Made by a program: the position numbers and the translations under genes. A stretch of 25,304 nucleotides of DNA from HGM04593 sp964512955 (GTDB taxonomy: Bacteria; Bacteroidota; Bacteroidia; Bacteroidales; Bacteroidaceae): positions 1 to 25,304 of the forward strand of contig CAZEKX010000026.1 in NCBI GenBank assembly GCA_964512955.1. Reading direction: 5' to 3'. Under the pieces are notes generated by a model, which was not told the DNA's origin, did not search any database, and saw only the letters and a program-made list of their open reading frames with translations. This document shows, one piece after another, positions 1-7,929 of this stretch. Each line of letters starts with the position of its first letter. The first letter of the stretch is position 1.

Positions 1-542
1 TCATTGCCGTTGTTGTCGCGATATGTGCTTCCGGTACAATAGTCATTGGCATAGGTGAATGTTCTTTTGGTAGATATATTCTCAATATTGCCACTCGTGT
101 TACGTTGTCCTGTGGTCTCTATGCCGGCTATTAAATCGCCATCGAAACGTACATCTTCTTTGGTGGTTTGTGTATATTGAATGGTTTGCCCCTGTTTGGT
201 GCTGGTGTATGTCGATGTTATGTCGGTGTTTATACGTTGTCTGTGTTCGTAGTCGGTGAAGTAGGTGAGTGCCCCCTCTGCAGTCTCAACTATCTCTCGG
301 TCATTCCCTTTTATGTTTTTCTTGTAGGTGTAGTTTGTTATTTTATTCTCTTCGTTATATGTAAATGTCCACTCCTCTGTTATTTCGCTATTGCTGTTAC
401 TGCTACGGAATGTAAGAGCGGTGGGGTAGAACGGGTGCTTCTCTTGTGCATTGTAGGGGTTGAAACCGTTATCGTCGCTTCCACACGATGTGGTGAACAG
501 GAGTGTTGCTATTATGCTGTAAAGTAGTGTACTCTTTTTCAT
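1..542 (-). CDS. Partial surface-type lipoprotein, function unknown (3' end beyond the left edge)
   Basis: The reading frame is open from the ATG at 542 to the left edge, giving about 180 residues with no stop. The N-terminus MKKSTLLYSIIATLLFTTSC is a type II signal peptide with the lipid-modified Cys at residue 20. It is followed by GSDDN, an acidic stretch like the export signal that sends Bacteroidota lipoproteins to the cell surface. The mature part is polar and rich in Thr, Asn and Tyr. It repeats short patterns such as WTFTYNEENKITNYTY and RTFTYANDY, which resemble the beta-hairpin repeats of DUF4595 or RHS-like lipoproteins; that family assignment is a guess. It lies 108 bases downstream of a 136-aa gene on the same strand and may be cotranscribed with it. 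No catalytic motif is visible. Confidence 0.75.
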   Translation of the reverse strand, partial: MKKSTLLYSIIATLLFTTSCGSDDNGFNPYNAQEKHPFYPTALTFRSSNSNSEITEEWTFTYNEENKITNYTYKKNIKGNDREIVETAEGALTYFTDYEHRQRINTDITSTYTSTKQGQTIQYTQTTKEDVRFDGDLIAGIETTGQRNTSGNIENISTKRTFTYANDYCTGSTYRDNNGN

Positions 543-650
543 GGTTTTGTTCTTTTAAAGTTTTATTTTGTTATTGCTGTTGCTAAAATACAATAAATTA
601 TTGAAAACAGGGGTAGGTTACACAGTTGTTTAATCTTTATTAAAGAATAT

Positions 651-1061
651 TTATTGGTTGGTAAAGAAATCGAGGGCTTCCAGGATATCTTGTTTGGTTA
701 GTGTGAATATCTTCTCTTCGGCATCTTTGTCTAACAGTATGGCGTTATTTAGGGCTTCGTGTGGTATTAGAGAGTATATTTTTTCGTATTGTTTACAGTT
801 GAATGAGAAAGGTGATATATCCTCTTTTATATTTGTGTGAAAGGTGCGTAGTGCTTGCAAAGGGAATCCCGCCTTGAAGTGTGACAGGTATAGCATACAC
901 TCTATTCCTGCACTCTCTGTCGCATCGTTACATGTGCCTGGAAAGGCATTTGAGAATGCTTTGGATAGTTGTGTGCCAAACGTTGTGTTGCACTCTCTTC
1001 CTGTTATAAGTTTTATTAACTTCAGTGCTTTGCTATGTCTGTTTTGCTCACTTATGCTCAT
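651..1061 (-). CDS. Hypothetical protein, 136 aa
   Basis: I do not recognise this family. The product is a 136-residue soluble protein with no signal peptide or membrane segment and with four cysteines (residues 24, 44, 55 and 89). The N-terminal third is basic (MSISEQNRHSKALKLIKLIT). The C-terminal third is acidic and probably helical (KDAEEKIFTLTKQDILEAL). The reading frame is favoured over the overlapping plus-strand frames because it is longer, starts with a plausible ATG at 1061, and lies in line with the lipoprotein gene downstream. It is divergent from the beta-barrel gene across about 200 bases. It could be a small cytoplasmic partner of the lipoprotein or simply a neighbour. Confidence 0.55.
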   Translation of the reverse strand: MSISEQNRHSKALKLIKLITGRECNTTFGTQLSKAFSNAFPGTCNDATESAGIECMLYLSHFKAGFPLQALRTFHTNIKEDISPFSFNCKQYEKIYSLIPHEALNNAILLDKDAEEKIFTLTKQDILEALDFFTNQ

Positions 1062-1262
1062 TCTTGTACGAAACTTAAGTAATTGCTGTTTATTATGTTG
1101 CTAATATAATGTTTTTTTATGGTTCACAGAGGGTTTTTAACGATATGTAAACTGATATTCCAACTTAAGCATAATTTTTAATGTTGTGATTAAACTATTT
1201 ATCTTAAAAAAAGTCAAAGAAAGGTGATTGGGACAATATACCCTGTTTATACTTTAATTATT
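1062..1262. other. Intergenic region between divergent genes (no clear element)
   Basis: This AT-rich stretch of about 200 bases separates the minus-strand 136-aa gene from the plus-strand beta-barrel gene and should hold both promoters. I find no convincing -33/-7 pair. A GTG at 1224 would extend the beta-barrel reading frame, but it precedes the natural signal peptide by 13 codons and is treated as untranslated. Confidence 0.4.
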
Positions 1263-4175
1263 ATGAGATTTTATATTTTTCTTTTCTCCCTACTCTTTAT
1301 AGCAGTTACAATAACGGCGCAGGAATCTGTAAATAAGAATGGAACTGTAGAAGGTGTAATATACGGTGAACCCGACAATGAACCGCTTGCAACTGCAACT
1401 ATGCAATTATACTCTATGCCCGATACTGTGTATGTAAAAGGTACGGCAAGTGATGTCGACGGTGGTGTACGTCTTTCGGTTGCTGCCGGTAATTACCTTA
1501 TGCGCATAAGTTATGTGGGTTTTCTCACGGTAGAGAGAAATATTACTGTTACTGCGGGTAAAAAATTAAATATTGGCAATGTGTTGTTGAAACTCGACAA
1601 TGTGGCTCTGAAACAGGCCGAAGTGGTTGCTGTCGCTCCACCTATCACTATGTCTGAGGATACAACAGTTTATAATACCTCGGCATTCAGAGTACCGGAG
1701 GGTTCTATGCTCGAGGACCTTATAAAAAAATATCCGGGTGTAGAGATTGCCGATGACGGTTCCATAACATTAAATGGTAAAAAGGTAAACCGTATACTTA
1801 TGAAGGGTAAGGACTTCTTTGGTACAGACAAAGAGGTGGCTCTGAAAAATATTCCTGTAGATGTAGTAGACAAGGTTAAGTTCTACGATAAACAAAGCGA
1901 TTTTAGTGAGGTAACAGGCATAGATGATGGTGAGGAGGAGACTGTGCTCGACTTGCAAATGAAGAAGAGTGTAAATAGGGGGTTCTTTGGTAATTCCGAT
2001 CTTGCATACGGCACAAAAGAGAGATATTCGGGTAAGGGGCTTGCCAACTATTTCACCGATAAACAGCAATATACATTGGTGTTATCGGCAAATAATGTGG
2101 GCGACAGAGGCTTTTCACGCGGTGGAAACAATGCGGGGTTGACTGCACATAAAAACGGTGGTTTTAACTTTGCCACTGAGACAGACAAACTTGAACTTGG
2201 CGGACATGTGAACTACAGGCATAACGATTCCGACGTAAGGAGTTACTCCTCTACGGAATATTTTATGAATGCCGGGGGGAATCAGTATGTGAATAGTCGT
2301 AGTAACTCTTTTGGATGCTCTACCATTTTAAATGGTAGTTTCCGCCTGGAGTGGAAGCCCGACACGCTTACAAATATTATTTTCAATCCTTCGTTTAGTT
2401 ACTCTTCTTCCGACAGTTGGGCAAGAGATCTCTCGGCTACATTCGATGACAATCCTTTTGAGCAGGGGTATAACTATCTTATGCAGGAGTTTGGTGATGT
2501 TCCCGACGAACTGCAAGGGGTGGCAGTGAACCGCAACGACAATGAAACTCTTTCGGGTAGTGTGAGCCGTAATATCAGTGCAAATCTGCAGGTGAACCGC
2601 AGGCTTAATAAACCGGGTAGAAACATTACTTTGCGTGGTGGTTTTGGCTATGACGATAGTGAGAGGAAAAATTTCTCACTTAACAATGTTCATTATTACA
2701 AAGAGAGTGCCGGTAATGGATATGAGCGTAAACGCTACTCCGAAACACCCAATACCAATTGGAACTACGATGTACGTTTGAGTTATACCGAACCAATACT
2801 TAAGAACCTCTTCTTGCAGTTGAGTTACCGTTTTAATTATAGTTACCAGAACAGCGACCGTTCTACATATATACTCGATGATGTTGCCGACTACACTCCT
2901 ATGCTTGGCAGGGACTATCATTTTCCCGGCCTGCCTGCCGATTACGAAACACTGCTTAGCAATGATCTGAGCCGTTTCTCTACATACCGTAATATGCGTC
3001 ACGAGGCGCAACTGATGTTCCGTTATGTTACATCGAAGATGAACCTTAGTGCAGGAGTAACGTGGATGCCGCAACAGTCGAGAATGGACTATTTGGGAAT
3101 AGACACACTGCTCAAACGCAATGTTTACAACTTCAGTCCCAACATACGCATGCGATATAAGTGGAATAAAACCACAACGTTGAATGTTATTTATAGAGGT
3201 ACTACCGCTCAACCTTCGATGACCGACCTGCTCGATGTTACCGACAATTCCGACCCTCTTAACATAAGAAAGGGTAACCCGGGATTGAAACCGTCGTTTA
3301 CCCACCGTTTTAATGCGCACTTTAATACAAATAATCCCGATGCTCAACGTAGCATAATGGCTAACATTGGTATGTCGAATACACTCAATAGTATCAGCCA
3401 AAAGGTTTTATATGACGAAACAACCGGAGGGCGTACCACACAACCCGAAAATATAAATGGTAATTGGAGTGTCAATGGAGGCTTTGGATATAACGATGCC
3501 ATTCAGGCAAACAAGAAATTTACGTATAGTGCTTTTACAACTGCAGGTTATGACAGACAGGTCTCTTATATAAGTGTAGACCGTAACAGTTCGTCGCAGA
3601 AAAATTCTAATAATACATTGAGGTTGGGTGAGCGTCTTAAGTTTGGATACAGAAACGATATTTTCGATATCACACTTAACGGTTCAATCGATTATAACCA
3701 CTCCGACAACAAACTGCAACCCGATAATAATATTGAAACATATATCTTCTCATACGGTCCTAGTGGCAATGTAAATATTCCTTGGCATAACATGCAGTTA
3801 TCCACCGATATTTCCATGAGCAGTAGAAGAGGGTTCGACGACCCGGCATTCAATACCAATGAATTGCTGTGGAATGCACAACTGTCCATGAGTTTCCTTG
3901 CAAGAAATGCTCTTACTGTTACATTCCAAATGTATGATATTCTGCATGAACAGAGCAATGTAAGTCGTACAATCAATGCTTTCATGCGTCGTGATACACG
4001 TAGCAATTCAATATATAGTTATTGTATGTTGCATGTTATATATAAGTTCAACAGCATGGGTGGCAAAGATGCACCTTCCGACAGAAGGGACGTTCCAGGT
4101 TATGGCCGTCCCGAGCGTGGCATGGGTGGTCCCGGTGTGCGTGGCGGTATGGGCGGTCCCGGTGGATTCCGATAA
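1263..4175 (+). CDS. Outer-membrane beta-barrel protein, TonB-receptor-like (OMP_b-brl_3 type)
   Basis: This is a predicted outer-membrane protein of about 970 residues. I place the start at the ATG at 1263, because it gives a clean signal peptide (MRFYIFLFSLLFIAVTITAQ); an upstream GTG at 1224 would add 13 residues. Residues 27-112 form a carboxypeptidase-regulatory-like beta-sandwich (GVIYGEPDNEPLATATMQLY). Residues 120-235 resemble a receptor plug, with the pattern VPEGSMLEDLIKKYPGVEI followed by LNGKKVNRILMKGKDFF. The rest has alternating aromatic and polar strands typical of a large barrel. The last barrel-like strand (YCMLHVIYKF) is followed by a 38-residue tail rich in Gly, Pro and Arg with two GMGGPG-like units. 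No TonB box is obvious. Family members are transporter-like, but the substrate is unknown. There is no SusD-like partner beside it, so a sugar-uptake locus is not supported. Confidence 0.85.
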   Translation: MRFYIFLFSLLFIAVTITAQESVNKNGTVEGVIYGEPDNEPLATATMQLYSMPDTVYVKGTASDVDGGVRLSVAAGNYLMRISYVGFLTVERNITVTAGKKLNIGNVLLKLDNVALKQAEVVAVAPPITMSEDTTVYNTSAFRVPEGSMLEDLIKKYPGVEIADDGSITLNGKKVNRILMKGKDFFGTDKEVALKNIPVDVVDKVKFYDKQSDFSEVTGIDDGEEETVLDLQMKKSVNRGFFGNSDLAYGTKERYSGKGLANYFTDKQQYTLVLSANNVGDRGFSRGGNNAGLTAHKNGGFNFATETDKLELGGHVNYRHNDSDVRSYSSTEYFMNAGGNQYVNSRSNSFGCSTILNGSFRLEWKPDTLTNIIFNPSFSYSSSDSWARDLSATFDDNPFEQGYNYLMQEFGDVPDELQGVAVNRNDNETLSGSVSRNISANLQVNRRLNKPGRNITLRGGFGYDDSERKNFSLNNVHYYKESAGNGYERKRYSETPNTNWNYDVRLSYTEPILKNLFLQLSYRFNYSYQNSDRSTYILDDVADYTPMLGRDYHFPGLPADYETLLSNDLSRFSTYRNMRHEAQLMFRYVTSKMNLSAGVTWMPQQSRMDYLGIDTLLKRNVYNFSPNIRMRYKWNKTTTLNVIYRGTTAQPSMTDLLDVTDNSDPLNIRKGNPGLKPSFTHRFNAHFNTNNPDAQRSIMANIGMSNTLNSISQKVLYDETTGGRTTQPENINGNWSVNGGFGYNDAIQANKKFTYSAFTTAGYDRQVSYISVDRNSSSQKNSNNTLRLGERLKFGYRNDIFDITLNGSIDYNHSDNKLQPDNNIETYIFSYGPSGNVNIPWHNMQLSTDISMSSRRGFDDPAFNTNELLWNAQLSMSFLARNALTVTFQMYDILHEQSNVSRTINAFMRRDTRSNSIYSYCMLHVIYKFNSMGGKDAPSDRRDVPGYGRPERGMGGPGVRGGMGGPGGFR

Positions 4176-4203
4176 ATCTTATATGTTTTTTAACAACTAT
4201 ACA

Positions 4204-4234
4204 TTACATCATATTCTATTTTTATCTATTTTCG
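4204..4234 (+). promoter_or_regulatory. Predicted promoter for cardiolipin synthase
   Basis: A Bacteroidota-type -7 box TATTTTCG lies at 4227-4234, with TTA at 4204-4206 (consensus TTG) 20 bases upstream. The same TTA-N20-TATTTTCG layout precedes the RecD-like gene. A 16-bp palindrome, ATAAAAG-AA-CTTTTAT, at 4278-4293 lies between this promoter and the start codon and could be an operator or a chance AT-rich repeat. Confidence 0.45.
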
Positions 4235-4306
4235 CAGTATAAAATCAAACGATATTAGAAGTTGTTTAAATTTCTATATAAAAGAACTTTTATCTGTTGA
4301 AATAGT

Positions 4307-5740
4307 ATGAACCCGGATTTATCTCTTGAACTATTCCTTAGAGTAATATTTTTGCTGAACTTGCCTGTTGCAGTATATATTACACTTAAGGTGGTGCTGA
4401 ATAACCGTAATCCGGTGAAGACTGTGTCGTGGATTTTGCTTCTTATATTTCTTCCTCTCTTGGGGTTATTGCTCTATTTCTTCTTCGGGTGGGATACGCG
4501 TCGTCTGCGTTACATAAACAGACGTTCTTTGTCGCAAATAATGCGACGTAGCAAATTATCGTATCCGGAACATATTGCTCTTGAACCTCCTAAGGAATAT
4601 GCAGGGTTAATATCTTTTTTTGAGAATAGTGCCGACGCTCACCTTACCGGACATTCTACCGTAGATATCATAACAGACGGTCGGGATTTCATGAATAATC
4701 TGTTACAAGAGGTGCGTGATGCAAAAGAGCATATTCATCTTATGTTTTATATCTTTGAGGATGATGCAACAGGTGTTGCTCTGCGCGATGCTCTTGTGGA
4801 AAAGGCACGTGAGGGGGTAGAGGTACGTGTAATATATGACAGTGTGGGGTGTTGGTCGGTAAAACCATCTTTCTTCGATGAGATACGTAAGGCAGGTGGG
4901 TATGTTGCCTCTTTTCTTAAGGTGCGCTTTCCGCTGCTTACAAACAAAATAAACTATCGGAACCATCGTAAGGTGGTGGTTATAGATGGCAAAGTGGGTT
5001 TTGTGGGTGGTTTCAATGTTGCCGACCGTTATATTACAGGTGGCAGGTGGAGCAAGTGGCGCGATACCATGCTGGTGCTGCGTGGCAGTGCGGTGTATGG
5101 CTTGCAGATAACTTTTCTTGCCGATTGGTTCTTTGCAGACAGTTCATTAGTATCGGGAAAACGGTATTTTCCTATGATGAACTTTGGTAAAGGTGCCTTG
5201 GCGCAGATAGTAACATCGAACCCCACAGGTTATTGCCGTACAATAATGAGTGGGTTCACCATCTCCTTGCTGAATGCCAAGGAGTATGTGTATATGCAAA
5301 CGCCATATCTGATGCCCGACGATACGGTACTTATGGCCATACAGAATGCTGCGCGGTCGGGGGTAGATGTGCGCTTGATGATTCCCATACACTCCGACAG
5401 CCGCATTGCCGACTATGCTGCATATTCCTATTTAGGGGAACTGTTGAATGCGGGGGTCAAAATATATCTTTACCGTGAAGGTTTCCTGCATAGCAAGATG
5501 TTTGTTTCCGACGATATGCTTTCGGTCGTAGGGTCGGCAAATATCGATTTCCGGAGTTTCTATTACAATTTCGAGGTAAACACCTATGTTTACGATGCCG
5601 ATGTCGCTTGTCGCTTAAGGTCTATATTCATGGACGATATTAAGTCGTGCAGGCAATTGACATTGAAAGAATACAGAGAACGCACTCGTATGCAACGCTG
5701 CTTGGAATCGGTAGCAAGGTTGTTGTCTCCTTTGCTGTAG
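4307..5740 (+). CDS. cls: Cardiolipin synthase (phospholipase D superfamily)
   Basis: This membrane enzyme condenses two phosphatidylglycerol molecules to cardiolipin and glycerol. At 477 residues it matches the usual length of bacterial ClsA-type enzymes. Two N-terminal membrane helices (about residues 7-29 and 38-60) form the PLDc_N anchor. Both HKD catalytic motifs are intact: H220-K222-D227 in NHRKVVVID, and H395-K397-D402 in HSKMFVSDD. Each is followed by the expected Gly/Ser-Asn segment (GFVGGFN and SVVGSAN). It is a single gene in front of convergent rsmD. The two TAG stop codons sit within one 10-bp palindrome, GTAGTACTAC, at 5737-5746, so the genes are separated by only two bases. 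No terminator hairpin is seen there, so the two transcripts probably overlap at their 3' ends. Confidence 0.95.
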   Translation: MNPDLSLELFLRVIFLLNLPVAVYITLKVVLNNRNPVKTVSWILLLIFLPLLGLLLYFFFGWDTRRLRYINRRSLSQIMRRSKLSYPEHIALEPPKEYAGLISFFENSADAHLTGHSTVDIITDGRDFMNNLLQEVRDAKEHIHLMFYIFEDDATGVALRDALVEKAREGVEVRVIYDSVGCWSVKPSFFDEIRKAGGYVASFLKVRFPLLTNKINYRNHRKVVVIDGKVGFVGGFNVADRYITGGRWSKWRDTMLVLRGSAVYGLQITFLADWFFADSSLVSGKRYFPMMNFGKGALAQIVTSNPTGYCRTIMSGFTISLLNAKEYVYMQTPYLMPDDTVLMAIQNAARSGVDVRLMIPIHSDSRIADYAAYSYLGELLNAGVKIYLYREGFLHSKMFVSDDMLSVVGSANIDFRSFYYNFEVNTYVYDADVACRLRSIFMDDIKSCRQLTLKEYRERTRMQRCLESVARLLSPLL

Positions 5741-5742
5741 TA

Positions 5743-6282
5743 CTACTCCTTGTTCTCAAAGAAGGTGAAATTGACGCTGCCGTAGGCTATGTGACGAAAA
5801 AAATTGGGATGGTCGCTGAAATCGTTGTCCTTACCATGTTCAAAAATGAATATACCTCCCTTTTTTAGTATGTTGCTTTGCATTACCATATCGGGTATCT
5901 CGGGTAGGCCTTTTAATGCATATGGCGGGTCGGCAAAAATAATATCGTAATTTGCTGTGCAACGGCGAAGAAAACGGAATACATCGTCGCGTACAAGATG
6001 CCAATTGTCGTCCTTAAGCAATGCAGCACTTCTTTTAAGGTGTGTAAAATGCAGTGAATCCATCTCCACCGATGTAACACTCGAACAGCCACGCGACAAT
6101 AACTCGAGGCTTATACTGCCTGTTCCCGAGAAAAGGTCGAGAGCGGTTGTCTCCTCAAAATCGGTATAGTTCAACAATATATTGAACAGGTTCTCTTTGG
6201 CAAAATCGGTTGTCGGACGTGCCTTGAAGTTACGGGGTATGTCGAAATGTCGTCCTTTATATTTTCCGCTTATTATTCGCAT
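5743..6282 (-). CDS. rsmD: 16S rRNA (guanine(966)-N(2))-methyltransferase RsmD
   Basis: This SAM-dependent methyltransferase modifies G966 of 16S rRNA (E. coli numbering) during assembly of the small subunit. The 179 residues match the family length. The N-terminus MRIISGKYKGRHF and the following RPT signature are typical. The SAM-binding motif I is DLFSGTGSISLE at residues 49-60, and the catalytic DPPY motif is at 118-121. The start codon overlaps the end of the upstream DUF3822 gene by 10 bases, which implies translational coupling. The DUF3822-rsmD pairing is, as I recall, common in Bacteroidota. The stop is two bases from the stop of convergent cls. Confidence 0.95.
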   Translation of the reverse strand: MRIISGKYKGRHFDIPRNFKARPTTDFAKENLFNILLNYTDFEETTALDLFSGTGSISLELLSRGCSSVTSVEMDSLHFTHLKRSAALLKDDNWHLVRDDVFRFLRRCTANYDIIFADPPYALKGLPEIPDMVMQSNILKKGGIFIFEHGKDNDFSDHPNFFRHIAYGSVNFTFFENKE

Positions 6283-7079
6283 AGTAGTAGGGCTTGCAGG
6301 TCGAATGGTATATTCTTAATCTTATTAAGTATGTTGGAACGGAACTCTTTATTGGGGTTTATTCGTTTGAGGTGTTGTATGAAACGGCTGACAATGGGGC
6401 TTATCTCTTCCACAGTGTTGTCGCCACACATGAACAGTGTGTCGTCGGTTTGCGACAATCCCAGTTCCTTCCATATGCTTAACAGGTAGTATGCCTGGTC
6501 GTTTATATCGAGCGAGGCAAAACTATTTGCCAGTTGCAATTTACTGTCTGTTATAGCCAATAGCAACGATTTGCCTTTCTGCATGTATGTCAAAAGGTAT
6601 TTCGATGCTTCGAATGGCTTGCGAGCAATGTAACCCATAAGAATACCGGCTGGGGTGTAGTACGAAACATTACCCAATTCATTCAAACGGTTGTATAGTA
6701 CTTTGTCTATGGGAAACAATATGGTTATGTTTTGTGCCGTCAGTTTATTGGCAATAATCTCAATGTTTTCGTCCGACTGGGGGAAACAGCAACGGTAGAT
6801 ATTGCCATATTCATTGGGGTTGTCATGTTCTGCCGGCAGTGTGGTAAAGTCGCCGGTTGATATAATAACATTTACCCGATTGTATTTATTACTTGATAAG
6901 AATGGACACGCGGTATATGCCCTGTCTATGTTCGATGCCAATGTCTGTTCGTTATCCACCTCATACTCATAGTATTGCAGAGTATCGGGCGATGTTGCCG
7001 TATAACTGCAAAAACAAAATCCATCCGTACTTATACGAATGGATAATGTTTTGTCAGAGTCTATTCCCACTCCGTTCAT
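6273..7079 (-). CDS. DUF3822 family protein (predicted actin-like ATPase fold)
   Basis: The product of about 268 residues matches my memory of the DUF3822 family, which in Bacteroidota sits directly upstream of rsmD. The family is placed among actin-like ATPase folds (FtsA/PilM-like), but its function is unknown. The N-terminal GIDSDKTLSIRISTDGFCFC resembles the family's opening beta strands. No signal peptide or membrane helix is seen. I prefer the ATG at 7079, eight bases past the stop of the upstream gene, because the family-like sequence begins there. An ATG at 7106 would add nine residues and overlap the upstream gene by 20 bases. Its 3' end overlaps rsmD by 10 bases, so all three minus-strand genes here probably form one operon. 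Confidence 0.8.
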   Translation of the reverse strand: MNGVGIDSDKTLSIRISTDGFCFCSYTATSPDTLQYYEYEVDNEQTLASNIDRAYTACPFLSSNKYNRVNVIISTGDFTTLPAEHDNPNEYGNIYRCCFPQSDENIEIIANKLTAQNITILFPIDKVLYNRLNELGNVSYYTPAGILMGYIARKPFEASKYLLTYMQKGKSLLLAITDSKLQLANSFASLDINDQAYYLLSIWKELGLSQTDDTLFMCGDNTVEEISPIVSRFIQHLKRINPNKEFRSNILNKIKNIPFDLQALLLCE

Positions 7080-7086
7080 AGAGTGA

Positions 7087-7776
7087 TTATTCCCAGTTAC
7101 CGGCATTGTTGTTGGGGTTCTCTACGTCGCCCACTTTGAGACCTGCATAACGTTTTAGTTTGTTCATCTGGCTGATGAGGTTGTTCAACTCCTGATCGTT
7201 GATACCGCCAAGATAAACCTTAAAATCGGTACGAGCCTCAAAGAGCCACTGTGCGGTACCCGATTTGGTGGTGTCGCATCTTGTCTCCATTACAAACTTT
7301 TCACCGTTACCGTAAGGAACGTATGCCAATGAGTCGGCAATGAAACCTTTGGGATATATTGTATCAATGAGTGCAATCCAAGATGTATCACGACGGAAGC
7401 CACGCAATCCCTCTTTGTCTACTTCGCCCCATTTGTTGGTCTTTTGTGCTTTGGCAATCATCTCAAGAACTTTACCTTCGGTTAGTCCTCTTTCCAACTG
7501 GTCGTCGTTCAACTCGCCCTCTTTCAATACGATAGGCATCTTTGCATTCTTAATGTAGTCGATGAGGCTGTCGAAGTTATCGGTATAAGCACCTTCGTGG
7601 TTATTACGATACTCAATTTGTGCTGTACGAATGTCGATCAAACGAGCGATGATTGCTTTCTCGCGGTTTGCACGCTCCTCAGAAAACTCAATAGGGTCCA
7701 TGATACTGCGAACGCAGATAAATAACATACCCATAATCACTACAACGAGTGAAAGATTTAATAAATGTTTTTTCAT
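7087..7776 (-). CDS. Membrane-anchored protein of unknown function, faint pilin-like N-terminal region
   Basis: This 229-residue protein is the first gene of a minus-strand run leading into DUF3822 and rsmD. It has a single N-terminal hydrophobic segment (about residues 5-25) after MKKH, so it is probably anchored in the inner membrane with the rest in the periplasm, or cleaved. A long charged helix follows. The pattern REKAIIARLIDIRTAQIEYR, then a Gly-Tyr-containing stretch, is reminiscent of the start of pseudopilins, where a helix leads into an EYRNNHEGAYT-like turn. The prepilin cleavage motif (GFTLIE) is absent, so this is not a classical pilin. The last 40 residues are polar. I recall similar uncharacterised proteins in this position in other Bacteroidales. 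No enzymatic motif is visible. Confidence 0.75.
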   Translation of the reverse strand: MKKHLLNLSLVVVIMGMLFICVRSIMDPIEFSEERANREKAIIARLIDIRTAQIEYRNNHEGAYTDNFDSLIDYIKNAKMPIVLKEGELNDDQLERGLTEGKVLEMIAKAQKTNKWGEVDKEGLRGFRRDTSWIALIDTIYPKGFIADSLAYVPYGNGEKFVMETRCDTTKSGTAQWLFEARTDFKVYLGGINDQELNNLISQMNKLKRYAGLKVGDVENPNNNAGNWE

Positions 7777-7785
7777 ACGATTATA

Positions 7786-7816
7786 TTATTTCTTTTATTT
7801 AATTTACGTATTTTCG
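7786..7816 (+). promoter_or_regulatory. Predicted promoter for the RecD-like helicase
   Basis: The -7 box TATTTTCG is at 7809-7816, with TTA at 7786-7788 separated by 20 bases. Transcription would begin near 7823. It would include a run of eight C residues (7852-7859) in the leader before the preferred start codon at 7930. Confidence 0.45.
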
Positions 7817-7929
7817 CGAAGTAAAAGGCACAGACATTAAAACTGTATATGCCCCCCCCGTTTAATCCTTGCAAAAATAAGATAAAAAAACGGAATATTG
7901 TTTTTCTATACCTTTTTTATTGTCAAAAA

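Noticed and set aside
168..527. Plus-strand 119-codon open frame at the left edge
   Set aside because: It is antisense to the lipoprotein frame, which has a clear signal peptide with a lipobox. The plus-strand product is Cys/Val-rich with no recognisable feature.
625..650. Small TCTTTA-T-TAAAGA inverted repeat between the 136-aa and lipoprotein genes
   Set aside because: The 6-bp AT-only stem is too weak for a terminator and is expected by chance in this composition.
844..1104. Plus-strand 86-codon frame opposite the 136-aa gene
   Set aside because: It is shorter than the opposing frame, lacks a plausible start context and shows no homology pattern.
2676..3401. Minus-strand 241-codon open frame opposite the beta-barrel gene
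   Set aside because: It lies entirely antisense to a well-supported gene and shows no signal, domain or family pattern. It is a by-product of codon composition on the other strand.
4120..4172. Direct DNA repeat encoding GMGGPG units, considered as a tandem repeat or mobile fragment
   Set aside because: It consists of only two degenerate units inside the coding sequence and is explained by the Gly-rich protein tail.
7777..7929. A minus-strand promoter for the 229-aa protein gene overlapping TTCGCGAA at about 7813-7820
   Set aside because: The candidate -7 sequence differs from consensus at an important position and no -33 partner was seen, so it is not listed as a feature.
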